Positions 1-6,817 of a DNA stretch of 8,329 nucleotides are shown one piece after another. Under the pieces are notes generated by a model, which was not told the origin of the DNA, did no database searches, and worked only from the letters and a program-made list of their open reading frames with translations. Source of the DNA: Burkholderiales bacterium RIFCSPHIGHO2_12_FULL_61_11 (GTDB lineage Bacteria > Pseudomonadota > Gammaproteobacteria > Burkholderiales > Burkholderiaceae_C). How positions within the stretch are numbered: the stretch's first letter is position 1; each line of letters opens with the position of its first letter. Both the position numbers and the translations under genes were made by a program. The stretch covers positions 1 through 8,329 of the forward strand of contig MERZ01000083.1 of the NCBI GenBank assembly GCA_001770785.1, read 5' to 3'.

Positions 1-1089
1 GAGAATTTCGACCGTTTCCTGCACCGTGGGCTCCACAATGTCGATCTTCTGGAAGCGCCGTGACAGCGCAGCGTCTTTCTCAAAGATGCCGCGGTACTCG
101 GTAAAGGTGGTCGCGCCGATGCACTTGAGCTGACCCGAGCCGAGCGCCGGTTTGAGCAGGTTGGACGCATCCAGCGTGCCGCCAGAAGCCGCACCGGCGC
201 CGATCAGGGTATGGATCTCGTCAATGAACAGGATGCCATTGGGCTTGTCTTTCATGGACTTGAGCACGCCTTTGAGACGCTGCTCGAAATCGCCGCGGTA
301 TTTGGTACCCGCCAGCAGGGCGCCCATGTCGAGCGAATAGACCTGGGCCTCGGCCAGAATCTCGGGCACGTCCTTTTGCGTGATGCGCCAGGCCAGGCCC
401 TCGGCAATGGCCGTTTTGCCCACGCCCGCTTCACCCACCAGCAGCGGATTGTTTTTGCGGCGGCGGCAGAGAATCTGGATCACCCGCTCGACTTCGTAGT
501 GGCGACCGATCAGCGGATCGATCTTGCCATCCTTGGCGAGCTGGTTGAGGTTGACCGTGAATTGCTCAAGCGGTGACGCTTTTTCGTTCCTTTCGGCGCC
601 TTCTTCATTTTCTGCGGCACTTTCACCAGCCTTGGTAGGCTCGGGAGAATCGCTTTTCTTGATGCCGTGGGCGATGAAATTCACCACGTCCAGGCGCGTG
701 ACGCCCTGCTGGTGCAGGTAATACACCGCGTGCGAGTCTTTCTCGCCAAAAATGGCAACCAGCACATTGGCACCGGTCACTTCTTTTTTGCCGTTACCGG
801 TGGACTGCACATGCATGATGGCGCGCTGAATCACCCGCTGGAACCCCAGCGTGGGTTGCGTGTCCACATCATCAGAGCCGGCCACCTGCGGCGTGTTGTC
901 CTTGATGAAATTGGCCAGCGCCTTGCGCAAATCATCGACGTTGGCGGAGCAGGCGCGCAACACTTCGGCGGCACTGGGGTTGTCCAGCAAGGCCAGCAGC
1001 AGGTGCTCAACGGTGATGAATTCATGACGCTGCTGACGCGCCTCGACAAAGGCCATGTGCAAGCTGACTTCTAGTTCCTGGGCGATCAT
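1..1089 (-). CDS. clpA: ClpA, ATP-binding unfoldase subunit of ClpAP protease (partial, C-terminal part beyond window edge)
   Basis: ClpA is the cytoplasmic AAA+ unfoldase that feeds substrates, including N-degron proteins delivered by ClpS, into the ClpP peptidase. The visible 363 codons cover the N-terminal half; the family is usually about 750-770 residues, so the second ATPase module lies off the left edge. Residues 1-145 form the two-repeat Clp N domain (starting [10 protein letters not shown]), followed by an acidic linker (about 146-172). The first AAA+ module follows, with Walker A GEAGVGKT at 219-226 (K225, T226), Walker B ILFIDE at 286-291, and ALSRRF at 341-346, which carries the expected arginine-finger region. 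[13 protein letters not shown] at 208-220 is typical of ClpA rather than ClpB or ClpC. The start ATG at 1087-1089 has an AAAGGA-like Shine-Dalgarno just upstream. It lies 68 nt downstream of clpS, the standard clpS-clpA order, so co-transcription is likely. No frameshift is seen. Confidence 0.97.
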   Translation of the reverse strand, partial: MIAQELEVSLHMAFVEARQQRHEFITVEHLLLALLDNPSAAEVLRACSANVDDLRKALANFIKDNTPQVAGSDDVDTQPTLGFQRVIQRAIMHVQSTGNGKKEVTGANVLVAIFGEKDSHAVYYLHQQGVTRLDVVNFIAHGIKKSDSPEPTKAGESAAENEEGAERNEKASPLEQFTVNLNQLAKDGKIDPLIGRHYEVERVIQILCRRRKNNPLLVGEAGVGKTAIAEGLAWRITQKDVPEILAEAQVYSLDMGALLAGTKYRGDFEQRLKGVLKSMKDKPNGILFIDEIHTLIGAGAASGGTLDASNLLKPALGSGQLKCIGATTFTEYRGIFEKDAALSRRFQKIDIVEPTVQETVEIL

Positions 1090-1157
1090 TGCTTTTCCTT
1101 TCGGCTTGCTTGGGTTAAATATTCACGGATAGTTCAAAGGAATATTGGCGGAATATC

Positions 1158-1538
1158 TCATAATTCAATGGGCTCACTGATACATTGCAGTGGATGGCCA
1201 TTTTTTCGGGCCGCTTCGGTGACCTGGTCGACCTTGGTGGCGGCCACGTCCTTGGAAAATACACCACAAATCCCTTTGCCATCCAGATGGATCTTCAGCA
1301 TGATCTGCGTGGCGGTTTCACGGTCCTTGTTGAAAAACTCCTGAATGACGACCACGACGAATTCCATCGGCGTGTAGTCATCATTGAGCAGAACCACCTG
1401 ATACATTTGCGGCGGCTTGGTTTTCTCCGGGTGGCGCTCCAGCACGACCGAATCCGCGCCGTCGCCGTCGTCTGGCCTGACAGCGGGGGCCGGGCGGTAA
1501 ACCGGAGACTTGGGAGATTTGGTTGCCATAAAATGCAT
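1158..1538 (-). CDS. clpS: ClpS, ATP-dependent Clp protease adaptor (N-recognin)
   Basis: ClpS binds proteins with N-end-rule destabilising N-terminal residues and delivers them to the N domain of ClpA; it acts in the cytoplasm. The protein has a disordered, proline-rich N-terminal tail (about 1-42), then the ClpS core. The core shows [20 protein letters not shown] at 41-60, with the N52-D53-D54 and T56-P57-M58 residues that form the substrate pocket region. H84 sits in [16 protein letters not shown] and corresponds to the conserved pocket histidine; HPLQC lies near the end. Length (126 aa) is ordinary for Burkholderiales ClpS. Two starts are possible: ATG at 1538 (MHFMATK) or ATG at 1529 (MATKSPK). 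The AGGGG at 1547-1551 is 8 nt from the first but 17 nt from the second, so I chose 1538, although MATK is a common N-terminus in relatives as I recall them. The clpA gene follows 68 nt downstream. Confidence 0.96.
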   Translation of the reverse strand: MHFMATKSPKSPVYRPAPAVRPDDGDGADSVVLERHPEKTKPPQMYQVVLLNDDYTPMEFVVVVIQEFFNKDRETATQIMLKIHLDGKGICGVFSKDVAATKVDQVTEAARKNGHPLQCISEPIEL

Positions 1539-1546
1539 TTTAGCGA

Positions 1547-1552
1547 CCCCTA
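1547..1552 (-). promoter_or_regulatory. Shine-Dalgarno deciding the clpS start
   Basis: On the minus strand TAGGGG ends 8 nt before the ATG at 1536-1538 and 17 nt before the in-frame ATG at 1527-1529. The spacing favours the upstream ATG. The match to the anti-SD is partial, so the choice is not certain. Confidence 0.5.
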
Positions 1553-1605
1553 CCGTTCAGTGCGCCCTGCAAGGGAATTGGTGGCGGCAACGCGACATTC
1601 AAGGC

Positions 1606-2787
1606 TTACTGGTCCATCTCCCCAGCTCTCCCTTCGTGCGGGCCGGCCCGCCCGGCCGGCTGCCCGGTGCGCGAGAAGGCCACGATGGCGTCAATCAGCG
1701 CCACCATCTTTTGGCTGTTGCCCTGTACCTCCTTGAGCAGCCGTTGGCCTTGCGCATCGAGCTTGTCACGGTAATCGTCCAGCAGGACGCGCGAAAAGCC
1801 TTCGATGGCCTGCACCGGCGCGCGCAGGTCATCGCTGAGCCTGTGGAGGGCCTGCTCGGCCTGCTTGCGTCTGGTGATGTCGCGCACGGTGGCCTGCAAT
1901 ACCCTTTCCCCCTGATAGTCAAAGGCGGACAAGTGCACCTCTGCGGGAAAATCTTCCCCATTCTTGCGTCGATGCACCCATTCAAAATGGTGGCTTCCCT
2001 GTTTGAATGCCGTCGCTATTTTTTCATTCTCGCTGCTAAAAGAATCCCTGCCGTCCGGCTGAATGGGTGGAGACACCTGGAACGGATGCAGGAAAAGAAG
2101 CTCGTCCTTGCCTGTCACCCCGAACATTTCCAGCGCGCGCGTATTGCAATCAAAGAAGCCATTTTCCGTCATCAGCATGATGGCGTCGTTCGAGCCTTCG
2201 TAGATGGAACGGAACTTTTCTTCATTTTCCTTGAGTGTCTGCGCCGTCTGCCTGAGTTCAGTGATGTCCAGCATTGCCACGCGACAGTTTTGTCCCGTTT
2301 CGTCGGCACTGGCTTCGAGCCGCAGGAAACGCGGCGATTTGCCCTTATGCGTCAGCGCCAGTTCGCAGGTTTCCTTGGCACCGCCGGCAAGAACCCGCGC
2401 CAGGAAGGCCCGATAAACCGGGACGTCCCCGCTCTCGATAAAAAATTCAAAGTTTCGACGGCTCAGCTTGCCGCGCTCCATCCCAAGCAGGCCGGCAGCG
2501 GCCAAATTGGCCTGGCGGATGACGCTGCCGCGGTCAAGGGTCAGGTAGCCCAAGGGGGCATAGTCGTAAAGCTCGGTGAAGCGTTCCAGGGCTGATTCAG
2601 CCACTTCCCGCGCTTCGCGCAACGCCTCGTTCTGCATCTCCAGCTCGATCTGGTGCACCTGCAACTCATGCAGCAGCCGTTGCGCTGATTCGGCGCTGGG
2701 GCCAGGCGCTTGCTGATTCACCAGTTGCCGTTCGGCCTGGCGGCGCAATTCGGCGGCATCGGCTAATGGATCAGGATTATTTTGCAT
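1606..2787 (-). CDS. Double-PAS sensor protein with degenerate HisKA segment and no ATPase domain
   Basis: A 393-residue soluble protein with no signal peptide or membrane segment. A helical N-terminus (about 10-70) contains LLHELQVHQIELEMQNEAL at 38-56, a coil found before PAS domains in many proteobacterial sensors. PAS domain 1 spans about 72-180 (YAPLGYLTLD at 76-85, ending MLDITELRQ). PAS domain 2 spans about 190-310, with FRSIYEGSNDAIML at 192-205 and VRDITRRKQAE at 301-311; that ending is the usual PAS/PAC exit. Residues 314-373 match a HisKA dimerisation hairpin of the SHDLRAPL type, but here the motif reads S318-D319-D320-L321-R322-A323-P324, with Asp at the phosphoacceptor position. 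The protein stops at 393, with a Gly/Pro/Arg-rich tail from about 375 and no N, G1, F or G2 boxes, so it cannot be an active histidine kinase. The start at 2787 has AGGGAG 7 nt upstream. It lies 217 nt downstream of the CheB-CheR fusion and 67 nt upstream of clpS. It may be a PAS-based partner of the fusion protein or a decaying kinase; ligand and cofactor are unknown. Confidence 0.85.
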   Translation of the reverse strand: MQNNPDPLADAAELRRQAERQLVNQQAPGPSAESAQRLLHELQVHQIELEMQNEALREAREVAESALERFTELYDYAPLGYLTLDRGSVIRQANLAAAGLLGMERGKLSRRNFEFFIESGDVPVYRAFLARVLAGGAKETCELALTHKGKSPRFLRLEASADETGQNCRVAMLDITELRQTAQTLKENEEKFRSIYEGSNDAIMLMTENGFFDCNTRALEMFGVTGKDELLFLHPFQVSPPIQPDGRDSFSSENEKIATAFKQGSHHFEWVHRRKNGEDFPAEVHLSAFDYQGERVLQATVRDITRRKQAEQALHRLSDDLRAPVQAIEGFSRVLLDDYRDKLDAQGQRLLKEVQGNSQKMVALIDAIVAFSRTGQPAGRAGPHEGRAGEMDQ

Positions 2788-3004
2788 GTTTTTACTCCCT
2801 ATCGTTCAGCCGACCGTGGCAACCCGTCAGCTTGATGAAAAATCGCTATTGAATTATGGCGTGGACTTCCCGTACTTACGAAATATGGCTCTAATGAATT
2901 TCAAGTGGGTTGCCCAGCATGAGGGTTGATGGCCTGAGAATTAACCCGATACCCTGCCTTCGTTACAGCTCAGTGGGGCAAGCCTTCAGGCGCGTCAGAC
3001 GGAC

Positions 3005-5695
3005 TTACTTCGACGCCTCGTGACCCGCCATCTTTTCTTGCATCTGCTGCAATTTGGCCTCCAGCGTCTTGAACTCGGTAATATTGATAAAGGTGATGAC
3101 GACGCCGTCGATCACGTTGTCCTGGGTGCGGTAAGGCATGATGCGCACCCTGAACCAGCACCCATCGCGAGCGGCGATCTGCTTTTCCATAAATGCCAAA
3201 GTGCGCAGGACTTCCTGCGCATCATTCTGTAGTCCCGGATAATTCAGTTCGGTCGTGATATCGGAAAGCGGCCGACCCACGTCGCTCTGGATCAGTTTGA
3301 ACAGATGGGTGGCATGGGGTGTGAAACGCCGCACCCGCATCTTGTCATCGAGGAACACGGTGGCGATTTCGGTGCTATCGAGCAGGTTCTTCATGTCGTT
3401 GTTGACGATCGACAGGTCGTCCACCTTGGATTGCAGTTCGGCATTCACGGTCTGCAATTCTTCGTTCAGCGACTGCATCTCTTCCTTGGAGGTCGTCAGT
3501 TCCTCATTGGTGGATTGCAACTCCTCGTTGGTGGACTGCAATTCTTCGTTGGCTGATTTGAGTTCCTCCTGCGAAGTCTGCATTTCCTCGCGGGTCGTCT
3601 GCAATTGCTCGCGGAGCTCTTGCAGCTCCTCGTTCATTTTCTTGCGCGCGCCAGAGGTCGCCGTTCTGCGTGAGATATTCTGTTCGGCAGGCACTGTTGC
3701 CACGTCGGCAAAGGCAACCATCACCCGGCCCCGCAGCGCCTCCGGCTTGTCAATCGCCTGCACGGTGAGGTCGACGGTCTGGGTCGCGCCATTGAGGTCC
3801 ACCTGCAAGCCTTTCACCTTCACCGGTCCGGCCTGCCGCAGGGCTTTTTTCAGGGCGCAGGCCAGTTCAAAGCGCAATCCCTCGCGCGCCATGGCGTGAA
3901 TGTTCCAGTTGGCCTTGCCGGCTGCCGGCTCCAGATACTTGCCGGTGCGCCCGCTGATGTACACAATATCGCCCTCGGCGTTGACCAGCACTGCCGCCGG
4001 GGAAAAATGCTGCAGCAGCACCTGATCGGCCAGCGCCTGCAAGTTGATCGGTGCAATGAGCGCCTTGTCCTCAGCCGCTGCGACCGACTTGGCAGGGACA
4101 TATCGGGTCGGAAAATCCACCGCCACCTCAGCCAGCGGCAAGGGACGGTCGCCGCGCCGATAAACCCGCAGCTTTTTTTCCATCGGCGTAAACAACTCGG
4201 TAAAGCTGCCGATGGTTTCCGATGTGCCAAGCAGCAGCAGGCCGTTGCTGCTCAAGGAGTAGTGGAACAGCGGATTGAGCTTTTGCTGCAACTCCGGCCC
4301 AAGGTAGATCAGCAGGTTGCGACAGGAGACTATGTCCAGCTTGGTAAAGGGCGGATCCATGAGGATGTTCTGCGGCGCAAAAATCACCATCTCGCGGACG
4401 TCCTTGTTGATCCGGTAGCCTTTGTCAACCTTGACAAAAAAGCGGGCCAACCGCTGCTCCGAGACGTCCGCCGCAATATTGGGGGGATAGACCGCCAGGC
4501 GCGCCTGATCGATGGCATCCTGATCCAGGTCGGTGGCGAATATCCGAAGCGAGATGCGGCCCCGCGGTTTGACATTTTCCAGCGCTTCCCTGAAGACGAT
4601 GGCCAGCGTGTAGGCTTCCTCGCCGGTGGAGCAGGCGGGCACCCATGCGCGCAACTCCCTGCCCGCCGGATACTTCTCCAGCAGCTCCGGGATGGCCTTG
4701 TCCCGCATATAGTCCCACACCGCCGGATCGCGAAAAAAACTGGTCACGCCGATCAGTAGTTCTCTGAATAAAAGGTCAAGTTCCTGCGGGTTTTCGCGCA
4801 AATAGCGCACGTAGTTGGCGATGGTGTCGATCTGGTGCAGGCCCATGCGCCGTTCAATGCGGCGGTATACGGTGTTCCTCTTGTACAGCGAGAAGTCGTT
4901 GCCGGTGCGTTCGCGCAGCAGGATGACGATCTTTTCCAGCGCGCTCTGCGCTTTGAGTTCGAGAACCGGCCCGGATGAAGCGGCTGATGGAATACGCTTG
5001 ATGTAATCAACAATTTTGCCCGGCAGATCTTCCGCCGGCGCGATGATGTCGGCCAGCCCGGCGTCGATGGCACTGCGCGGCATGCTGTCGAATTTCGCGG
5101 TAGCGGGCGTCTGCACCAGCGCCAGCCCGGCGTTTTCCTTGATGGCACGCAGCCCCAGCGTGCCATCGGATCCCATTCCCGAAAGGATGACGCCAATGGC
5201 GCCCTGGTTGCGGTCTTGCGCCAGCGCGCGAAAGAAAAAATCAATCGGCAGGCGCAAGCCGCGCGGCGCCACGGGGTCAAGCAGATGCAACACGCCATGC
5301 AGGATTGACAAATCCCTGTTGGGCGGGATCACGTACACATGATCGGGCTTGACCCTCATGCGGTTGCCCGCCTGCACCACCGTCATGTGCGTGGCGCGTT
5401 GCAGCAGCTCGGGCATGATGCCCTTATGCGTCGGGTCCAGATGCTGAATGACGACAAAGGCCAAGCCGCTTGCGGCAGGAACATGCGAAAGAAAACTATC
5501 CAGCGCCTCCAGCCCGCCCGCCGACGCGCCGATGCCGACGATGGGCGGGACGCTGTCAGTGCGCTTAAAAAGCGTTTTAGCTGCCGCTTTTGGCGTTTTC
5601 CCGGGAGCGGCCTTATTCCCCGCTTGGCCTGCTAACGTGCGTGTTGTTCGCTTTGGAGCGACCGCCACGGCGGCAGTGGCTGTCTTTTTGCGCAT
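3005..5695 (-). CDS. CheB-CheR-PAS fusion protein (methylesterase/methyltransferase with coiled coil and C-terminal PAS)
   Basis: A large soluble signalling protein of 896 residues. After a basic, Ala-rich N-terminus (1-45) comes a CheB methylesterase domain (about 50-232) with all three catalytic positions visible: S58 in GIGASAGG, H85 in VIQHLDP and D177 in SGMGSDG. A CheR methyltransferase follows (about 248-512): VTSFFRDP at 317-324, the SAM-binding ACSTGEEAY at 354-362, ATDLDQDAI at 387-395 and DIVSCRNLLIY at 454-464. A PAS-like segment covers about 560-665 (FSPAAVLVNAEGDIVYISG). Ten unbroken heptads (689-758) form a coiled coil, followed by a PAS domain (about 766-880) ending FINITEFKTLEAKL. 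Stand-alone CheB carries an N-terminal receiver domain; none is present here, and there is no kinase domain, although many CheB-CheR fusions of this type continue into one. In the family these domains set the glutamate methylation of chemoreceptors; the target here is unknown. The start at 5695 has AAAGG 5 nt upstream. No other chemotaxis gene lies nearby. Confidence 0.95.
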   Translation of the reverse strand: MRKKTATAAVAVAPKRTTRTLAGQAGNKAAPGKTPKAAAKTLFKRTDSVPPIVGIGASAGGLEALDSFLSHVPAASGLAFVVIQHLDPTHKGIMPELLQRATHMTVVQAGNRMRVKPDHVYVIPPNRDLSILHGVLHLLDPVAPRGLRLPIDFFFRALAQDRNQGAIGVILSGMGSDGTLGLRAIKENAGLALVQTPATAKFDSMPRSAIDAGLADIIAPAEDLPGKIVDYIKRIPSAASSGPVLELKAQSALEKIVILLRERTGNDFSLYKRNTVYRRIERRMGLHQIDTIANYVRYLRENPQELDLLFRELLIGVTSFFRDPAVWDYMRDKAIPELLEKYPAGRELRAWVPACSTGEEAYTLAIVFREALENVKPRGRISLRIFATDLDQDAIDQARLAVYPPNIAADVSEQRLARFFVKVDKGYRINKDVREMVIFAPQNILMDPPFTKLDIVSCRNLLIYLGPELQQKLNPLFHYSLSSNGLLLLGTSETIGSFTELFTPMEKKLRVYRRGDRPLPLAEVAVDFPTRYVPAKSVAAAEDKALIAPINLQALADQVLLQHFSPAAVLVNAEGDIVYISGRTGKYLEPAAGKANWNIHAMAREGLRFELACALKKALRQAGPVKVKGLQVDLNGATQTVDLTVQAIDKPEALRGRVMVAFADVATVPAEQNISRRTATSGARKKMNEELQELREQLQTTREEMQTSQEELKSANEELQSTNEELQSTNEELTTSKEEMQSLNEELQTVNAELQSKVDDLSIVNNDMKNLLDSTEIATVFLDDKMRVRRFTPHATHLFKLIQSDVGRPLSDITTELNYPGLQNDAQEVLRTLAFMEKQIAARDGCWFRVRIMPYRTQDNVIDGVVITFINITEFKTLEAKLQQMQEKMAGHEASK
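3422..3631 (-). repeat. Ten tandem heptads encoding a coiled coil inside the CheB-CheR-PAS gene
   Basis: Codons 689-758 form ten consecutive 7-residue units without a break, of the form EELQxxN: for example EELKSAN, then EELQSTN twice, then EELTTSK, EEMQSLN and EELQTVN. Adjacent 21-nt units around 3480-3560 are similar at DNA level. Such a coil links CheR to PAS in relatives and probably transmits signals or dimerises the protein. Confidence 0.85.
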
Positions 5696-5727
5696 GGTGG
5701 CCTTTTAGGTTTCGTCAAACGAGATTG

Positions 5728-5742
5728 TCCATTACGAATGGA
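5728..5742. repeat. Perfect 15-bp inverted repeat (6-bp arms, 3-nt centre) upstream of the CheB-CheR-PAS gene
   Basis: TCCATT and AATGGA flank ACG, 33-47 nt before the ATG at 5695. It could be an operator half-site pair or a short hairpin in the mRNA leader. The sequence is visible; any function is inferred. Confidence 0.35.
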
Positions 5743-5792
5743 TAGTGATGGTTAGCGGATTTGCGAGGCAGTTTGTCCGATCGTCATAAACG

Positions 5793-5807
5793 CATGGCCG
5801 CGCCATG
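5793..5807. repeat. Second perfect 15-bp inverted repeat (6-bp arms, 3-nt centre)
   Basis: CATGGC and GCCATG flank CGC, about 100 nt before the CheB-CheR-PAS start. It has the same geometry as the repeat at 5728-5742 but a different sequence, so the two are not evidently sites for the same protein. Confidence 0.3.
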
Positions 5808-5864
5808 GGTCTCGAAGGGAGCAGGCGCCAAGACAGTGGGTTCTGCTCTTCGCGCCAGGTAGGA

Positions 5865-5893
5865 AATAAAGTCATTCCATGAACGATTCGCAA
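5865..5893 (-). promoter_or_regulatory. Weak sigma70-like promoter candidate for the CheB-CheR-PAS gene
   Basis: On the minus strand TTGCGA (5893-5888) and TTTATT (5870-5865) are separated by 17 nt, each matching four of six consensus bases. The site lies just past the upstream operon's terminator and would give a leader of about 160 nt that includes both inverted repeats. A weak match like this can arise by chance. Confidence 0.2.
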
Positions 5894-5910
5894 TCACCCG
5901 ACGCACAAGC

Positions 5911-5954
5911 AAAAAAAACCCCCCAGTGAAATCAATCGACTGGGGGGTTTTTTT
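5911..5954 (-). terminator. Strong intrinsic terminator, able to work in both directions
   Basis: A perfect 9-bp stem (CCCCCCAGT at 5919-5927, ACTGGGGGG at 5939-5947) encloses an 11-nt loop. It is flanked by eight A on the left and seven T on the right, so a U tract follows the hairpin on either strand. It lies about 135 nt after the FAH-family stop and ends the transporter-hydrolase operon. It also insulates the signalling genes from that operon. Confidence 0.93.
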
Positions 5955-5955
5955 A

Positions 5956-6087
5956 GCCGTCTTGGTGCGGCTTCGTACGCTATTACGTATTTTCAATCAT
6001 GACCTTGCCGAAACCGGAACAGCTGACCTGGGTCGCGCCTTCCATGAGCCGGGCGAAGCAGAACTTGCTGCAGGAAACCTGATAAAT
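5956..6087. other. Short stretch between hydrolase stop and terminator, no assignable gene
   Basis: This is part of the 392-nt gene-free interval 5696-6087. From 6087 the minus strand stays open, in frame with the hydrolase stop, for 34 codons down to a TAA at 5983-5985 (ending GFGKVMIENT). A plus-strand ATG at 5999 opens 27 codons to a TGA at 6080-6082. Neither has a convincing Shine-Dalgarno, and the other minus frames are open over most of the same stretch, so openness proves little. It may be plain 3' untranslated region or the worn end of a lost gene. Confidence 0.4.
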
Positions 6088-6789
6088 TCAGACAACTTTC
6101 GCCGTGATCGACCCAATCCCCTCGCAGTAACCCTCCATCACATCCCCACGCTTGACAGCGCCTACCCCGCCAGGCGTCCCCGTCATAATCAAATCGCCAG
6201 CTTTCAACTCGAAGATGGTCGACAGATGGGCAATGATCTCGGGCACATTCCAGATCAACTCGTCAAGGTCGCCTTGCTGCTTGACTTCGCCGTTGACCTT
6301 CAGCCAGATGGTGCCCTTGGCCAAGTGGCCCGCCTTGTCGACCGTGACGATGTCGGTCATCGGCGCGGAATGCTCAAAGGCCTTGCCGAGCTCCCATGGG
6401 CGGCCCGTTTTCTTGGCTTCATTTTGTAGATCGCGTCGCGTCATGTCCAGACCCAGGGCGTAGCCGTAGACGTGGTCGAGCGCCTTTTCGACCGGGATGT
6501 CGCTGCCGCCCTTGCCGATGGCAACGACCATTTCCACTTCATGGTGAACATTGTTTGTCATCGGCGGGTACGGGAAATCGCCGTTGTCCAGAACCAGATT
6601 GTCCGGATTCTTTTGGAAAAAGAATGGTAATTCACGGTCAGGGTCATGGCCCATCTCGCGAGCGTGTTCCGTATAGTTTCTGCCGACACAGTAAACCCTG
6701 TGCACCGGGTAGCGGGCTACAGAGCCGCGAACGGCCACTGAAACAACAGGCGCAGGTGCGACTACGAATTCGGTTTGCGAAATACTCAT
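6088..6789 (-). CDS. Fumarylacetoacetate hydrolase (FAH) family protein, fumarylpyruvate hydrolase/YcgM-like
   Basis: A 233-residue cytoplasmic enzyme of the short FAH family, whose members hydrolyse or decarboxylate beta-dicarbonyl acids such as fumarylpyruvate, acylpyruvates or oxaloacetate using Mg2+ or Mn2+. Visible family marks are VYCVGRNYTEHAREMG at 32-47, the metal ligands E84 and E86 in VHHEVEM, D115 in GLDMTRRDLQ, PWELGKAFEHSAP at 131-143 with K136, and the C-terminal LKAGDLIMTGTPGGVG at 195-210. Length fits the single-domain subgroup (about 220-235 aa). I chose the ATG at 6789: alignment begins there, with AAGGA 10 nt upstream. A longer reading to 6894 would run back through the end of the permease gene. 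It lies 28 nt after the permease stop and is last in the operon before the terminator. The exact substrate cannot be read from the sequence; gentisate-pathway fumarylpyruvate hydrolase is a reasonable model. Confidence 0.92.
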   Translation of the reverse strand: MSISQTEFVVAPAPVVSVAVRGSVARYPVHRVYCVGRNYTEHAREMGHDPDRELPFFFQKNPDNLVLDNGDFPYPPMTNNVHHEVEMVVAIGKGGSDIPVEKALDHVYGYALGLDMTRRDLQNEAKKTGRPWELGKAFEHSAPMTDIVTVDKAGHLAKGTIWLKVNGEVKQQGDLDELIWNVPEIIAHLSTIFELKAGDLIMTGTPGGVGAVKRGDVMEGYCEGIGSITAKVV

Positions 6790-6817
6790 TTTAGGTTTTT
6801 CCTTTTTCAAATAAAAA

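Noticed and set aside
211..576. Plus-strand frames opposite clpA (also 667-1074)
   Set aside because: clpA on the minus strand is continuous and conserved through this region; the plus-strand frames are shadows.
1510..2595. Long plus-strand open frame (361 codons) opposite the PAS gene
   Set aside because: It is antisense to a gene with clear PAS domains, shows no recognisable motif and has no good ribosome binding site. Long antisense frames are common in GC-rich coding DNA.
2818..2914. 8-bp inverted repeat (GGCAACCC at 2818-2825, GGGTTGCC at 2907-2914) between the two signalling genes
   Set aside because: The arms are about 80 nt apart, and one such 8-bp match is not surprising by chance in a 217-nt region. 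No terminator or operator features accompany it.
2788..3004. Promoter for the PAS gene in the intergenic region
   Set aside because: A TTGAAA and a CATAAT are present on the minus strand but not at a workable 16-18 nt spacing from suitable partners, so I could not support a specific promoter.
3896..4759. Plus-strand open frame of 287 codons opposite the CheR region
   Set aside because: The minus strand encodes conserved CheR motifs over the same bases. The plus-strand product has no recognisable domain.
5784..5996. Minus-strand 70-codon frame crossing the terminator
   Set aside because: It reads straight through the terminator hairpin and its A/T tracts and has no Shine-Dalgarno, so it is a by-product of intergenic sequence.
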